A DNA stretch of 64,000 bases from Saprospiraceae bacterium (lineage in GTDB: Bacteria > Bacteroidota > Bacteroidia > Chitinophagales > Saprospiraceae), in the NCBI GenBank assembly GCA_016718205.1, contig JADKEB010000016.1, positions 62,001-126,000 on the forward strand, written 5' to 3'. Shown here piece after piece: positions 35,448-43,595 of this stretch (position 1 is the first letter of the stretch; each line of letters opens with the position of its first letter). The position numbers and the translations under genes were made by a program. The notes under the pieces were generated by a model. The model was not told the DNA's origin. It did not search any database and saw only the letters and a program-made list of their open reading frames with translations.

Positions 35448-35478
35448 TGTTAGGGTTTAGGTAATAGGTGTTAGGTTA
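35448..35478. repeat. Short TTAGG-family tract between two permeases
   Basis: GTGTTAGGGTTTAGGTAATAGG and one more TTAGG unit, starting 1 bp before the start codon of the 33.0-35.4 kb permease. It is followed by a CGATTGTTCATCATTCGATTG repeat-like stretch. Confidence 0.75.
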
Positions 35479-35513
35479 CAGGTTCGATTGTTCATCATTC
35501 GATTGTTTATCGT

Positions 35514-37892
35514 TCATTCCGATCTCAAACTTTCCACGGGATTCATCAGCGCCGTTTTTATTGCTTGATAGCTTGATGTGGCAAATGCAAGTAAGATGGT
35601 GCTGGCCAATGTATAGGCAAATATGTCTGCCCCAATCTCAACTCTGTATGGCAAGTTTTGCAAAATGTTATTAATTGAAAAATATGAAAGTGGTGTGGCA
35701 ATAACAAATGCTATAACTACGAGCTTAAAAAACTGCATCGACATCAAGTTTACAATACTTCCAATGCTTGCTCCCATGATCTTTCTGATACCAATTTCTT
35801 TGGTTCTTTTTTGTGCGGTCAATGCAGCAAGACCAAACATACCGATGCACGATATGAAGACGATAATCAATGCAGAATACAATATCATCTGCCTCATTTT
35901 AAATTCCTTTTCATATTGCTTTGCATTTAAGTCTGAAACAAAGTCATATTTGTATGGTTGGGTTGGAAAATGAGATTTGAATACATCTTTAATATGAGCC
36001 AATGTTTTGGATAAGTTGTCGTCTGAGATTCGGATCAAAAAAGTTCCCATTCCGTGTTGTGGGTTTGTAAGAAAAACCTGTGGAGGGACTTTCTCATAGA
36101 GAGAAGAATGGTGGTAATCCTTTATGATACCTATGATTTGATAATTATCTCGATTCATGACTTTAATAGTTTGTCCGATGGGATCTTTCATATTTCCGGC
36201 TTTTACAAAAGCTTCGTTGACCAAGACAGATTTTGTAGAGTCACCTGGGAATTCAGAAGAGAAAAACCTTCCTTCTTTGACTTCTATGCCCATAGTGCTG
36301 GTGAAGTTTTGATTAGTGATTTTCATCGCAGGAGATATTTCTATGCCGTCCTTGGTAGTAACTCTTGTATTCCAATTTCCTGAATTTACTGGTGCTACAG
36401 AAATAATAAATGGATCTTTTTTCAATTCATTTTCTACGACGCCTATTTTCGAGGGCGTCAATCCTTCAGCATTTATCTCAATCAAATTTTTATCTTCATA
36501 TCCGAGGTCTTTTTCAATAAATAGATTTGCCTGACGGAACTGCACAATGGCAAAAATGATAAAAAATGATGCCAAGGTAAATTGGAAAACAATCAGTGAT
36601 TTTTGTAATAAATTTTTACCACCCAAATTGAATCTTCCGTACAAAGTCTCTACTGGCTTGAAGCCCGAAAGAACCAAAGCTGGATAAAATCCTGCCAATA
36701 ATCCTGTCAATATAAAAATACCCACAAAAATGGCTATTAATTTTCCATCAAACAGATATGAAAAGGCCAGTTGTTTGTCTGATAAATCATTGAAAACAGG
36801 TAAAGCAGAATAAGCCAAAAAAGTGCCAAGAATAAATGCAAAACCATTCAATAAAAATGATTCACTTAAGAACTGCCAGATCAATTGTTTTCTGGTGCTG
36901 CCGACAGCTTTTCTTACACCAACTTCTTTTGACCTTTGTACAGATCGCGCTATAGACAAATTAATAAAATTGATGCAGGCAATTAATAAAATAAACAATG
37001 CAATGCCTGAGAGAAAATATGAAAAAAGCACATTGCCTGATTCTTTCATGCCGTTGACTGCTTTAAAATCTCTACTCAAATGAATATCTAAAAACGGCTG
37101 AAGTTTAAAAGTTAATTGATGTTTGTAATTCCATTCCTTGGCTGCTTGAGCCACCTGTTCTTTGGCATCTGTCGCAAAAATAGCCGCAAACTGTTTCTCT
37201 ACATTGGCTACATTAGTGCCCTCAGGAATCTCAAAAAAAGTATTGATATAAAAATTAATCCATTGATCATCACTATTCTTTGACTTGTGAATAGGCATGA
37301 ACACTTCGGCCTGCATGCTGGAATTGACTGGCAGATTTTCAATTACTCCGGTTACAATGAAATTTTGAAATTCTCCCTCAAAATCCATCTGTATCGTCTT
37401 CCCTACCGAGGCAGTCGTATTAAAATATTTCTCCGATACACTTTTAGTTATGACTATAGATTGTGGGTCGTGTAAAGCCTTGTTAGGTGAGCCATCAATA
37501 AAGTCAGAATCAAACATTTTGAAGTAGGTACTATCCACCAAAAACACAGATTGACGAACTATATCTTCTTTAAATTTTGTGGGATAATGTTGTTGATAAT
37601 ATCTGACCATATTAGTAATAGCAGGTACTTGTTGCCGAAATGCAGGACCATGTACCCATCCTGTTTGGCCAAATTTATTTATTTCACCTTCAGGGCTTTT
37701 TTCTTCAACAACAAGACGGTAGATCTCCATCTTTTTTGTCATGTACTTATCGAAACTCAGCTCATCTTTTATAAATAGTGTGATAAGCATACAAAGTGCT
37801 AGCCCCAATGCCAATCCCGAAATATTAATAAAAGAATATAATGGACTCTTTACTATATTTCTCCAGGCAATTTTAATGTGGTTTGTGAGCAT
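35514..37892 (-). CDS. MacB/FtsX-type ABC transporter permease, intact (unit A)
   Basis: 792 residues. Eight spans are visible: one near 14-40, three to four between about 285 and 450 (SYFLSGIALFILLIACINFIN, then QRSKEVGVRKAVGS), and three at the end (ALIIVFISCIGMFGLAAL, RTKEIGIRKIMGAS), closing with MNPVESLRSE. Two MacB-PCD-like periplasmic domains fill about 55-280 and 455-675. It is the first permease behind the MacA-like adaptor and canonical ATPase of unit A, so it is the best candidate for the core permease of the pump. A 215-bp repeat tract separates it from the ATPase gene. Confidence 0.9.
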   Translation of the reverse strand: MLTNHIKIAWRNIVKSPLYSFINISGLALGLALCMLITLFIKDELSFDKYMTKKMEIYRLVVEEKSPEGEINKFGQTGWVHGPAFRQQVPAITNMVRYYQQHYPTKFKEDIVRQSVFLVDSTYFKMFDSDFIDGSPNKALHDPQSIVITKSVSEKYFNTTASVGKTIQMDFEGEFQNFIVTGVIENLPVNSSMQAEVFMPIHKSKNSDDQWINFYINTFFEIPEGTNVANVEKQFAAIFATDAKEQVAQAAKEWNYKHQLTFKLQPFLDIHLSRDFKAVNGMKESGNVLFSYFLSGIALFILLIACINFINLSIARSVQRSKEVGVRKAVGSTRKQLIWQFLSESFLLNGFAFILGTFLAYSALPVFNDLSDKQLAFSYLFDGKLIAIFVGIFILTGLLAGFYPALVLSGFKPVETLYGRFNLGGKNLLQKSLIVFQFTLASFFIIFAIVQFRQANLFIEKDLGYEDKNLIEINAEGLTPSKIGVVENELKKDPFIISVAPVNSGNWNTRVTTKDGIEISPAMKITNQNFTSTMGIEVKEGRFFSSEFPGDSTKSVLVNEAFVKAGNMKDPIGQTIKVMNRDNYQIIGIIKDYHHSSLYEKVPPQVFLTNPQHGMGTFLIRISDDNLSKTLAHIKDVFKSHFPTQPYKYDFVSDLNAKQYEKEFKMRQMILYSALIIVFISCIGMFGLAALTAQKRTKEIGIRKIMGASIGSIVNLMSMQFFKLVVIAFVIATPLSYFSINNILQNLPYRVEIGADIFAYTLASTILLAFATSSYQAIKTALMNPVESLRSE

Positions 37893-38110
37893 GATTTAGG
37901 TTTTAGGTATAAGGTGTTAGGTGTTAGGTGTTAGGTGTTAGGTGTTGGGTGTTAGGTGTTAGGTGTTAGGTGTTAGGTGTTAGGTGTTAGGTGTTAGGTG
38001 TTAGGGTGTTAGGTTAGGTGTTAGATGTTATAAGAAATCTATTCCCTAACACCTGATATCTAAAACCTAATAATCATTCCCTAACACCTGATATCTAAAA
38101 CCTAATAATC
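37893..38110. repeat. TTAGGTGT array with inverted counterpart and two 35-bp direct repeats
   Basis: From 37895 to about 38029 there are some 15 TTAGGTGT-type units in one orientation. Then two directly abutting 35-bp copies (38041-38075 and 38076-38110) carry CCTAACACC and AAACCTAATAATC, the opposite orientation. The two arms can fold back on each other. It fills the gap between the ATPase stop codon and the permease start codon. Confidence 0.9.
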
Positions 38111-38786
38111 ACACATGAAAATTTTCCGTCACGATCTTGCCATCAAAAAGATTGACAATCCTATGCGAGAACCCAGCATCATAAGGTGAGTGAGTCACCA
38201 TCGCTATCGTAGTGCCTTCGTTGTTCAGCTCCTGAAGGAGTTTCATGACTTCTTCACCATTTTTGGAATCAAGGTTACCTGTGGGTTCATCTGCAAGTAT
38301 GAGTTTTGGTTTTGCTACTACGGCTCTTGCGATGGCCACTCTCTGCTGTTGACCACCTGACAACTGTTGTGGAAAGTGATTGCGTCTGTGCATCATGTTC
38401 ATCCGCTCAAGTGCAGCTTCGACTTTAATTTTTCGTTCCGCTGTTGGTATTTTCAAATATAGAAGGGGTAACTCTACATTTTCAAATACTGACAGTTCAT
38501 CAATCAAGTTAAAAGACTGAAAAATAAATCCGATATTACCTTTGCGGTGCTGAGCTCTTTGACGTTCGCTCATTTTGGCTACTTCAGTGCCATAAAATAC
38601 ATATGAGCCTTCTGTGGGATTGTCTAAGAGTCCTAAGATATTAAGAAGTGTAGATTTGCCGCATCCTGAAGGTCCCATAATAGCGACGAATTCACCATCT
38701 TTGATATCCATATCTATACCATTTAAGGCAGTGGTTTCTACTTCTTCTGTAGTGAATATTTTTTGTAAATTTTGTACTGAGATCAT
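38109..38786 (-). CDS. MacB/LolD-type ABC transporter ATPase, canonical (unit A)
   Basis: 225 residues. Walker A GPSGCGKST, Q-loop FIFQSFNL, signature LSGGQQQRVAIARAV, Walker B LILADEPTGNLDS and H-loop VTHS all match LolD/MacB nucleotide-binding domains. It is encoded apart from the permeases, as is usual for the split MacB-like systems of Bacteroidota. It follows the adaptor gene in unit A, but a repeat tract and a plus-strand four-helix-bundle gene (38.96-39.32 kb) lie between them. Compare the divergent ATPase of unit C. Confidence 0.92.
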   Translation of the reverse strand: MISVQNLQKIFTTEEVETTALNGIDMDIKDGEFVAIMGPSGCGKSTLLNILGLLDNPTEGSYVFYGTEVAKMSERQRAQHRKGNIGFIFQSFNLIDELSVFENVELPLLYLKIPTAERKIKVEAALERMNMMHRRNHFPQQLSGGQQQRVAIARAVVAKPKLILADEPTGNLDSKNGEEVMKLLQELNNEGTTIAMVTHSPYDAGFSHRIVNLFDGKIVTENFHV

Positions 38787-38790
38787 ATTA

Positions 38791-38893
38791 TTTTAGGTAT
38801 TAGGTATTAGATTATAGGTGTTAGGTGTTAGGTATTAGGTATTAGATAATAGGTGTTAGGTATTAGATAATAGGTGTTAGGTAATAGGTTTTA
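38791..38893. repeat. TTAGG-family tract on the left flank of the four-helix-bundle gene
   Basis: Units of TTAGGTAT, TTAGGTGT and TTAGATAATAGGTG begin 5 bp before the ATPase start codon and end 70 bp before the plus-strand gene. The tract at 39335 on the other side is in the opposite orientation. Confidence 0.85.
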
Positions 38894-38939
38894 GTTGAAA
38901 GGGCGATTCACATTAGTTTTAGGAATTTAATTAAATGCA

Positions 38940-38947
38940 TATATTTG
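38940..38947 (+). promoter_or_regulatory. Bacteroidota -7 element for the four-helix-bundle gene
   Basis: TATATTTG fits TAnnTTTG exactly and lies 16 bp before the ATG at 38964. The -33 region has only TTTT (38917-38920). Confidence 0.5.
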
Positions 38948-38963
38948 TATAAAATAATGATTT

Positions 38964-39323
38964 ATGGTGGATTATAAAAAATTACAAATCTGGGAACGAA
39001 GCCACGCTATTGTCTTGGAAATATATAAGCTTTCAAAAGAATTTCCCAAAGAGGAACTGTATGGATTGACTTCGCAGCTTCGCAGATCATCGGTGTCAAT
39101 TTCTTCAAACATTGCCGAAGGATGTGGTCGGAATTCAGATGCCGAGCTTGCTAGATTTTTAGTTATTGCCATGGGTTCCGCTGCCGAAGCTGAATACCAA
39201 CTTTTATTGGCAAAAGATTTAGGATATATGGATGATGTCATTTATAAAAAATTAGATGATGAACTTAACCAGATTAGAAAAATGCTCAATGCTTTCATAA
39301 AAAAAGTAAATGTCAGAAAATAA
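38964..39323 (+). CDS. Four-helix-bundle protein (S23 / 23S rRNA intervening-sequence family)
   Basis: 119 residues: YKKLQIWERSHAIVLEIYKLSKEFP, LTSQLRRSSVSISSNIAEGCGR and ELARFLVIAMGSAAEAEYQLLLAKDLGYM are diagnostic of the S23/IVP family, which is related to the Avd accessory protein of diversity-generating retroelements. Members form pentameric barrels; those in rRNA intervening sequences are thought to bind nucleic acid, but the role of free-standing copies is not known. The gene is on the plus strand inside the minus-strand unit A, between adaptor and ATPase, and is flanked by TTAGG-type tracts in opposite orientation. No reverse transcriptase is nearby. Confidence 0.88.
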   Translation: MVDYKKLQIWERSHAIVLEIYKLSKEFPKEELYGLTSQLRRSSVSISSNIAEGCGRNSDAELARFLVIAMGSAAEAEYQLLLAKDLGYMDDVIYKKLDDELNQIRKMLNAFIKKVNVRK

Positions 39324-39334
39324 AACCACTTTAG

Positions 39335-39367
39335 CCTAATCCCTAACACCTACAACCTAATACCTAG
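39335..39367. repeat. Inverted TTAGG-family tract on the right flank of the four-helix-bundle gene
   Basis: CCTAATCCCTAACACCTACA followed by ACCTAATACCTAG: the reverse complement of the units on the left flank. It ends inside the stop codon region of the adaptor gene. Confidence 0.8.
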
Positions 39368-40611
39368 AATTCCAACACCTCCTTATCTCCATAATTACTG
39401 TATGAGCTCGTGATCACTTTGTCGCCAGGCTTTAAACCATCCAAAACTTCATAGTAATTAGGATTTTTCCTTCCAAGGGATATATTTCGTTTTACAGCAC
39501 GTTTGCCATCAGATTCTACTGCGTATACCCAGTTGCCACCCGTATCTGAGAAAAAGCCACCCACAGGAAGGAGCATAGCTTTTTGGGATTGACCCAATTC
39601 CAGTCTGACAGGTGATGATTGGCCTCTGCGGATACCATCGGGTGCACTTTTAACAAAAGTCATATCTACGGCAAATCGACCGTTGTTAACTTCCGGGTAC
39701 ACTTTGAAGATTTCCATTTCGTATTTACCACTATTAAACTCAAAGCTCGCTTTCAAGCCTGTGAAAATTCTGGATATATAGTGCTCATCTATATCAGCTC
39801 GCAGCTTGAAGCCATTCATATCATCGATCTGACCGATATTTTGCCCTTGATTGATATTTGAACCTATCTCTACATTGATAGCCGACAATAGTCCTGTTAC
39901 AGGTGCTTTTACTACCAGGTTTTCAAGCGTTTGCCGCCATAGATCTACGTTCTTTTGGGTTCTCATAAGTGTACCTTCCAGTTGTTTGATTTGGAGCTCG
40001 GCATTTTCCTGCTGATATTTTTGAGATTCAATTTCGATCTGACGCTGTTTTACAAGACGATCGTACTCCCTTTTGCTTCTTTGATAATCGAGATCGGAGA
40101 CCATATTGGATGATTTGAGTTTTTCGTTTCTGTCCAGCACATCTTTTGCTTGAGCAGTCTGAAAATCTAGGTCACTTAATGTTTTCTGAAGATTAAAACG
40201 TTCTACTTTGAGTCTTTGCCTCGTATTCTGAAGATCATTGACGAGTCTGCTTGCTTCTGTTTCAGATTGCAGGAAGTTGAGTTTGAGATTTTGGTTTTCG
40301 AGACGCAGGATGATGTCTCCTGACTTGACCATATTACCACCATCTACCAATTTCTGCGTTACATAACCACCAACGATAGCATCAAGCTGTATAGTTTTCA
40401 GTGGTTGTACGACACCTTGAATGATAATATATTCATCAAAGCTGCCCTCAGAGACTTCTGATACTGTTAGTTTTTCAGCATCTACATTGAGCTTAGACCT
40501 TTTGTCTGCAAAGCCAAACTGCCAGACCACAAAAGTCAAAAAGAGCATTGCGAGACTACTCAAAACTATCCGCTGTCGGTTCCAGAATTTTTTTAGTATT
40601 ACTTTATCCAT
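39364..40611 (-). CDS. MacA/HlyD-type periplasmic adaptor (membrane fusion protein)
   Basis: 415 residues from the ATG at 40611. An in-frame ATG at 40638 lies 5 nt upstream of the predicted sigma54 start point and so would not be in the transcript. One N-terminal anchor (about 13-31, IVLSSLAMLFLTFVVWQF) is followed by half of the lipoyl domain (IVGGYVTQKLVDGGNMVKSGDIIL), a long coiled coil (about 95-220), the second lipoyl half (VKAPVTGLLSAINVEIGSNI) and a beta-barrel with a C-terminal VLDGLKPGDKVITSSY. This is the bridge between inner-membrane permease and TolC. It is the first gene of unit A. Confidence 0.88.
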   Translation of the reverse strand: MDKVILKKFWNRQRIVLSSLAMLFLTFVVWQFGFADKRSKLNVDAEKLTVSEVSEGSFDEYIIIQGVVQPLKTIQLDAIVGGYVTQKLVDGGNMVKSGDIILRLENQNLKLNFLQSETEASRLVNDLQNTRQRLKVERFNLQKTLSDLDFQTAQAKDVLDRNEKLKSSNMVSDLDYQRSKREYDRLVKQRQIEIESQKYQQENAELQIKQLEGTLMRTQKNVDLWRQTLENLVVKAPVTGLLSAINVEIGSNINQGQNIGQIDDMNGFKLRADIDEHYISRIFTGLKASFEFNSGKYEMEIFKVYPEVNNGRFAVDMTFVKSAPDGIRRGQSSPVRLELGQSQKAMLLPVGGFFSDTGGNWVYAVESDGKRAVKRNISLGRKNPNYYEVLDGLKPGDKVITSSYSNYGDKEVLEF

Positions 40612-40642
40612 CTTAAATATTGGTATACTTATAGCCATTATA

Positions 40643-40660
40643 ATACCATCAGTGTGCCAA
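40643..40660 (-). promoter_or_regulatory. Sigma54-type (-24/-12) promoter of unit A
   Basis: Minus strand: TTGGCACACTGATGGTAT; perfect -24 box TTGGCAC, with GG and GT 10 nt apart. The predicted start point near 40633 decides the adaptor start codon in favour of 40611. Confidence 0.7.
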
Positions 40661-40712
40661 ATATTTAATACCCTGTATTACAGTTTATTAAGAATTTATA
40701 GTCATTATTGTT

Positions 40713-40739
40713 TGTCCGATTTTGGACGTCGGTGTACGA
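40713..40739. promoter_or_regulatory. Upstream activator site of unit A
   Basis: TGTCCGATTTTGGACG, two bases, GGTGTACGA. It is the same block as at 7492 and 25060 and lies at the identical distance to its promoter. Confidence 0.7.
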
Positions 40740-40811
40740 TGTTGTAAGAAGATTAGCTGGAGCAAGGGGGACCCATTCAAAACGGGAAATGGGACTACCC
40801 AAAGCCGAGCC

Positions 40812-41381
40812 TTAATAAACGCCTCTATAAACATCCGCCATATGTAGCTCAACATCTATTGATTCCAAAAAAATGGTAACGTCTATGGATTTATATTCTG
40901 AAAGTCTCCAAACACCATTTGATTCTTTAAAATATTTCTCGGCATGTATCGAACCTGTAGAATCTATCACTAAATATTCCCTTAGGCTGGCAATATCTCT
41001 GTAAAGCATAAATTTGGTGCCACGATCATAATCACGCGTGCTTTCTGACAAGATTTCTATAAGTACTATTGGGTTGGTGGCTGTATCAAATACATTGTCT
41101 AATTTTTCAACCTCACCGCAAATGACGCTGATATCGGGATAAGTATAAAGCGAATTTGTTTGAGCATGGATTCTTAGATCGCTATTGAAAACATTACAAG
41201 GCTTATCTTTAAGCTCGCTATAAAGTTCACCTGTTAAATTGGTAACTATTTTATTATGTTCAATAGTAGCTCCCGCCATGGCAAAGATTTCTCCCTGATA
41301 ATATTCATGTTTCTCTAAGGAGTTGATTTCCAATTCCAGGTATTCCAATGCTGACACTAATTTTTTTTCAGGTAAACCCAT
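40812..41381 (-). CDS. Uma2-family (DUF820) PD-(D/E)XK protein, copy 1
   Basis: 189 residues. The Uma2 core is visible: PDISVICGE, PIVLIEILSESTRDYDRGTKFMLY and SLREYLVIDS, giving the D, E and K of a restriction-endonuclease-like site. These proteins are widespread in cyanobacteria and Bacteroidota as lone genes, and their substrate is unknown. It is nearly identical to the next gene upstream over most of its length and differs mainly at residues 45-66 (KIVTNLTGELYSEL and on) and near 165 (SIDVT against TKDNT). The upstream 38 bp are also shared, so this is a tandem duplication. Confidence 0.85.
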   Translation of the reverse strand: MGLPEKKLVSALEYLELEINSLEKHEYYQGEIFAMAGATIEHNKIVTNLTGELYSELKDKPCNVFNSDLRIHAQTNSLYTYPDISVICGEVEKLDNVFDTATNPIVLIEILSESTRDYDRGTKFMLYRDIASLREYLVIDSTGSIHAEKYFKESNGVWRLSEYKSIDVTIFLESIDVELHMADVYRGVY

Positions 41382-41459
41382 ACTTTAAAAATTTATACAA
41401 AGTTAAGGTATTTTATAATTAATGTATTGTTTTATCACAATGGTTTGTATATCAGACTA

Positions 41460-42029
41460 TTAATAAACGCCTCTATAAACATCCGCCATATGTAGCTCAA
41501 CATCTATTGATTCCAAAAAAATGGTATTGTCTTTGGTTTTATATTCTGAAAGTCTCCAAACACCATTTGATTCTTTAAAATATTTCTCGGCATGTATCGA
41601 ACCTGTAGAATCTATCACTAAATATTCCCTTAGGCTGGCAATATCTCTGTAAAGCATAAATTTGGTGCCCCGGTCATAATCACGCGTGCTTTCTGACAAG
41701 ATTTCTATAAGTACTATTGGGTTGGTGGCAGTATCAAATACATTGTCTAATTTTTCAACTTCACCGCAAATGACGCTGATGTCAGGGTAAGTATAAAGCG
41801 AATTTGTTTGCGCGTGGATCCTGAGATCGCTGTTATAGGGCACACAATTTTTATTCTTTAAACCACTTCCTAATTCAACAAAGGTATTTGAAGTTATTCG
41901 ATTATGTTCTATCGTAGCACCTGCCATCGCAAAGATTTCTCCTTGATAATATTCATGTTTCTCTAAGGAGATGATTTCCAATTCCAGGTATTCCAATGCT
42001 GACACTAATTTTTTTTCAGGTAAACCCAT
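41460..42029 (-). CDS. Uma2-family (DUF820) PD-(D/E)XK protein, copy 2
   Basis: 189 residues, the same product as copy 1 except for a block at residues 45-66 (RITSNTFVELGSGLKNKNC) and a few positions near 165. Start codon and leader are identical to copy 1 at an offset of 648 bp. The sharp boundaries between identical and different blocks point to duplication followed by local divergence or gene conversion. The catalytic pattern (PDIS, EILS, DRGTK) is intact in both. A 78-bp gap separates the copies. Confidence 0.85.
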   Translation of the reverse strand: MGLPEKKLVSALEYLELEIISLEKHEYYQGEIFAMAGATIEHNRITSNTFVELGSGLKNKNCVPYNSDLRIHAQTNSLYTYPDISVICGEVEKLDNVFDTATNPIVLIEILSESTRDYDRGTKFMLYRDIASLREYLVIDSTGSIHAEKYFKESNGVWRLSEYKTKDNTIFLESIDVELHMADVYRGVY

Positions 42030-42199
42030 ACTTTAAAAATTTATACAAAGTTAAGGTATTTTGGTGAAAATAGTAGTCAATTTATGTGTAATGTGTGTAA
42101 GGATGTCATTCATGTAAAGTGAAAGCACCTTTAATAATAAATATTGTAACCTTAACCTGATCTTGTCCGTAATAGTTACAACAAATTAAATATCACGTT

Positions 42200-42919
42200 A
42201 TGTATTCTATCAGACCTATTTCATCATTCATGTTGATAATCAGCGTATGCATTCATTTTTCATACAATTACAGTTTTCCTCGTGAAGTCAAATTGAATAA
42301 AATATTCTTATCTGAAAGTCAAATATATCTGAATGGGAATGCAACTATCAATGTGAAGAGTCACACTAAAAATACTGTCGAATACGACATAGCCAACAAG
42401 GAAGAAAAACAGTTACGGGTCGAAATAATCCGTGACACCCTTTTCATCTCCCAAACCATCGAAAAGAAAACCATTTTTAATATATTTTCAAATAAAGATG
42501 ACGATGATTTCCCAGTATTAAATGTCCTGATTCCGGACAAAATTGATAAACTCCAAGCAACATTATTGAAGAATGGCGATATTATCTTTGATACTCCCTT
42601 GACGGCTAATGAAGTATCAATGGTGGTCATTGGTAACGGAGACATAAAGTGCAACAGTGATCTCTCAACGCAGAAATGCAGGATGGAAGTCAAAGGCAAT
42701 GGCGACATCAAAATAAATCAAATTAAATCAGACCTTCTCGATTGTGCGGTTTATGGTAATGGTGATATCAAAATAGACCAAATTACTACAAAAAACCTGA
42801 TAGGAAAAGTTGAAGGAAATGGAGATATTGATTTTGGTCATGGAGTAGCTGATGATATTGCCACTCCCAATGGAGTTCGCGGTTTGATTCTTAATAAACT
42901 TTCAAAATCAAAAGAATAA
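42200..42919 (+). CDS. Secreted head-GIN (DUF2807) domain protein
   Basis: 239 residues with a signal peptide (ISSFMLIISVCIHFSYN). The body is a right-handed repeat fold with a recurring GNGDIK motif: VIGNGDIKCNSDL, VKGNGDIKINQI, VYGNGDIKIDQI, VEGNGDIDFGHG. This is the head-GIN domain (putative auto-transporter adhesin, PF10988) abundant in Bacteroidota and found at the cell surface or periplasm. The C-terminal tail (RGLILNKLSKSKE) is short and charged. Its function is unknown; it stands alone. Confidence 0.8.
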   Translation: MYSIRPISSFMLIISVCIHFSYNYSFPREVKLNKIFLSESQIYLNGNATINVKSHTKNTVEYDIANKEEKQLRVEIIRDTLFISQTIEKKTIFNIFSNKDDDDFPVLNVLIPDKIDKLQATLLKNGDIIFDTPLTANEVSMVVIGNGDIKCNSDLSTQKCRMEVKGNGDIKINQIKSDLLDCAVYGNGDIKIDQITTKNLIGKVEGNGDIDFGHGVADDIATPNGVRGLILNKLSKSKE

Positions 42920-42945
42920 CAAATTTACCTTAGTATTCCGTCATC

Positions 42946-43136
42946 TTAGAGTATGTTTAAAATTTTTCTTAGTTGTAAATCAAGAGATTATGGTTCTGAC
43001 AATAAAATAATCAACGCATTTAGCCTGCCTGACAACTATATCATAGGCGGGCAGGTGAACTAAATAAGGCGATTATTTTGAAGTCAGGTTCATAATACAT
43101 TGATTTGAAGACAATAAAAATTTAAACATACTCTTA
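42946..43136. mobile_element. MITE-like element, short type (191 bp)
   Basis: Left end TTAGAGTATGTTTAAAATTT and right end TTTAAACATACTCTTA form terminal inverted repeats (GAGTATGTTTAAA) flanked by TTA on both sides, as expected for a 3-bp target duplication. The interior differs from the other copies; it has a stem built from CCTGCC and GGCGGGCAGG. No coding capacity. Confidence 0.7.
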
Positions 43137-43427
43137 TCATATTACGATGATGTTTTACGTGTCTTTATCATATTACGACAATAAATGTCCTGATTATAAA
43201 TCACTTTAAAGACAAGATTCGTTTCATCTTTACTCAAAATCATTATACTTTTTAAGCTATTTTCCAAGCCAATTTTATTTTGAGTATAAATTCCTCTCTT
43301 TCAGTCTATCATAAAAATTTAACACCATCTTGAGCTATTCAAGAATTGCAAAAAATAAAGAAAAACCACATTTTTGTTAAATTTTTCATAACAATCCTAT
43401 TCTAATCAGCATTGTTTCAACAATGGC

Positions 43428-43457
43428 TTGCTGAAAGCGTTTTATTGCTTACTTTTG
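43428..43457 (+). promoter_or_regulatory. Possible promoter of the TlpA-like gene
   Basis: TTG at 43428-43430, 19 bp, TACTTTTG at 43450-43457 (fits TAnnTTTG). A second weaker candidate, AAACTTTG at 43526-43533, is closer to the gene. Between 43137 and 43595 I see nothing else. Confidence 0.35.
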
Positions 43458-43595
43458 TGGTTTTTATTGTTCACACATTTTCAAAAATTCATAATCTGCT
43501 GATTCTTTTACGACAATAAAATAACAAACTTTGTGGACAGAAATTTACTTTTAACTTAAAAATAGCATTCTTTAATTATTAAATTTTAAAATTTT

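Noticed and set aside
38964..39323. Accessory gene of a diversity-generating retroelement, or an rRNA intervening sequence
   Set aside because: No reverse transcriptase, template/variable repeats or rRNA sequence lie nearby; the protein family alone does not support either.
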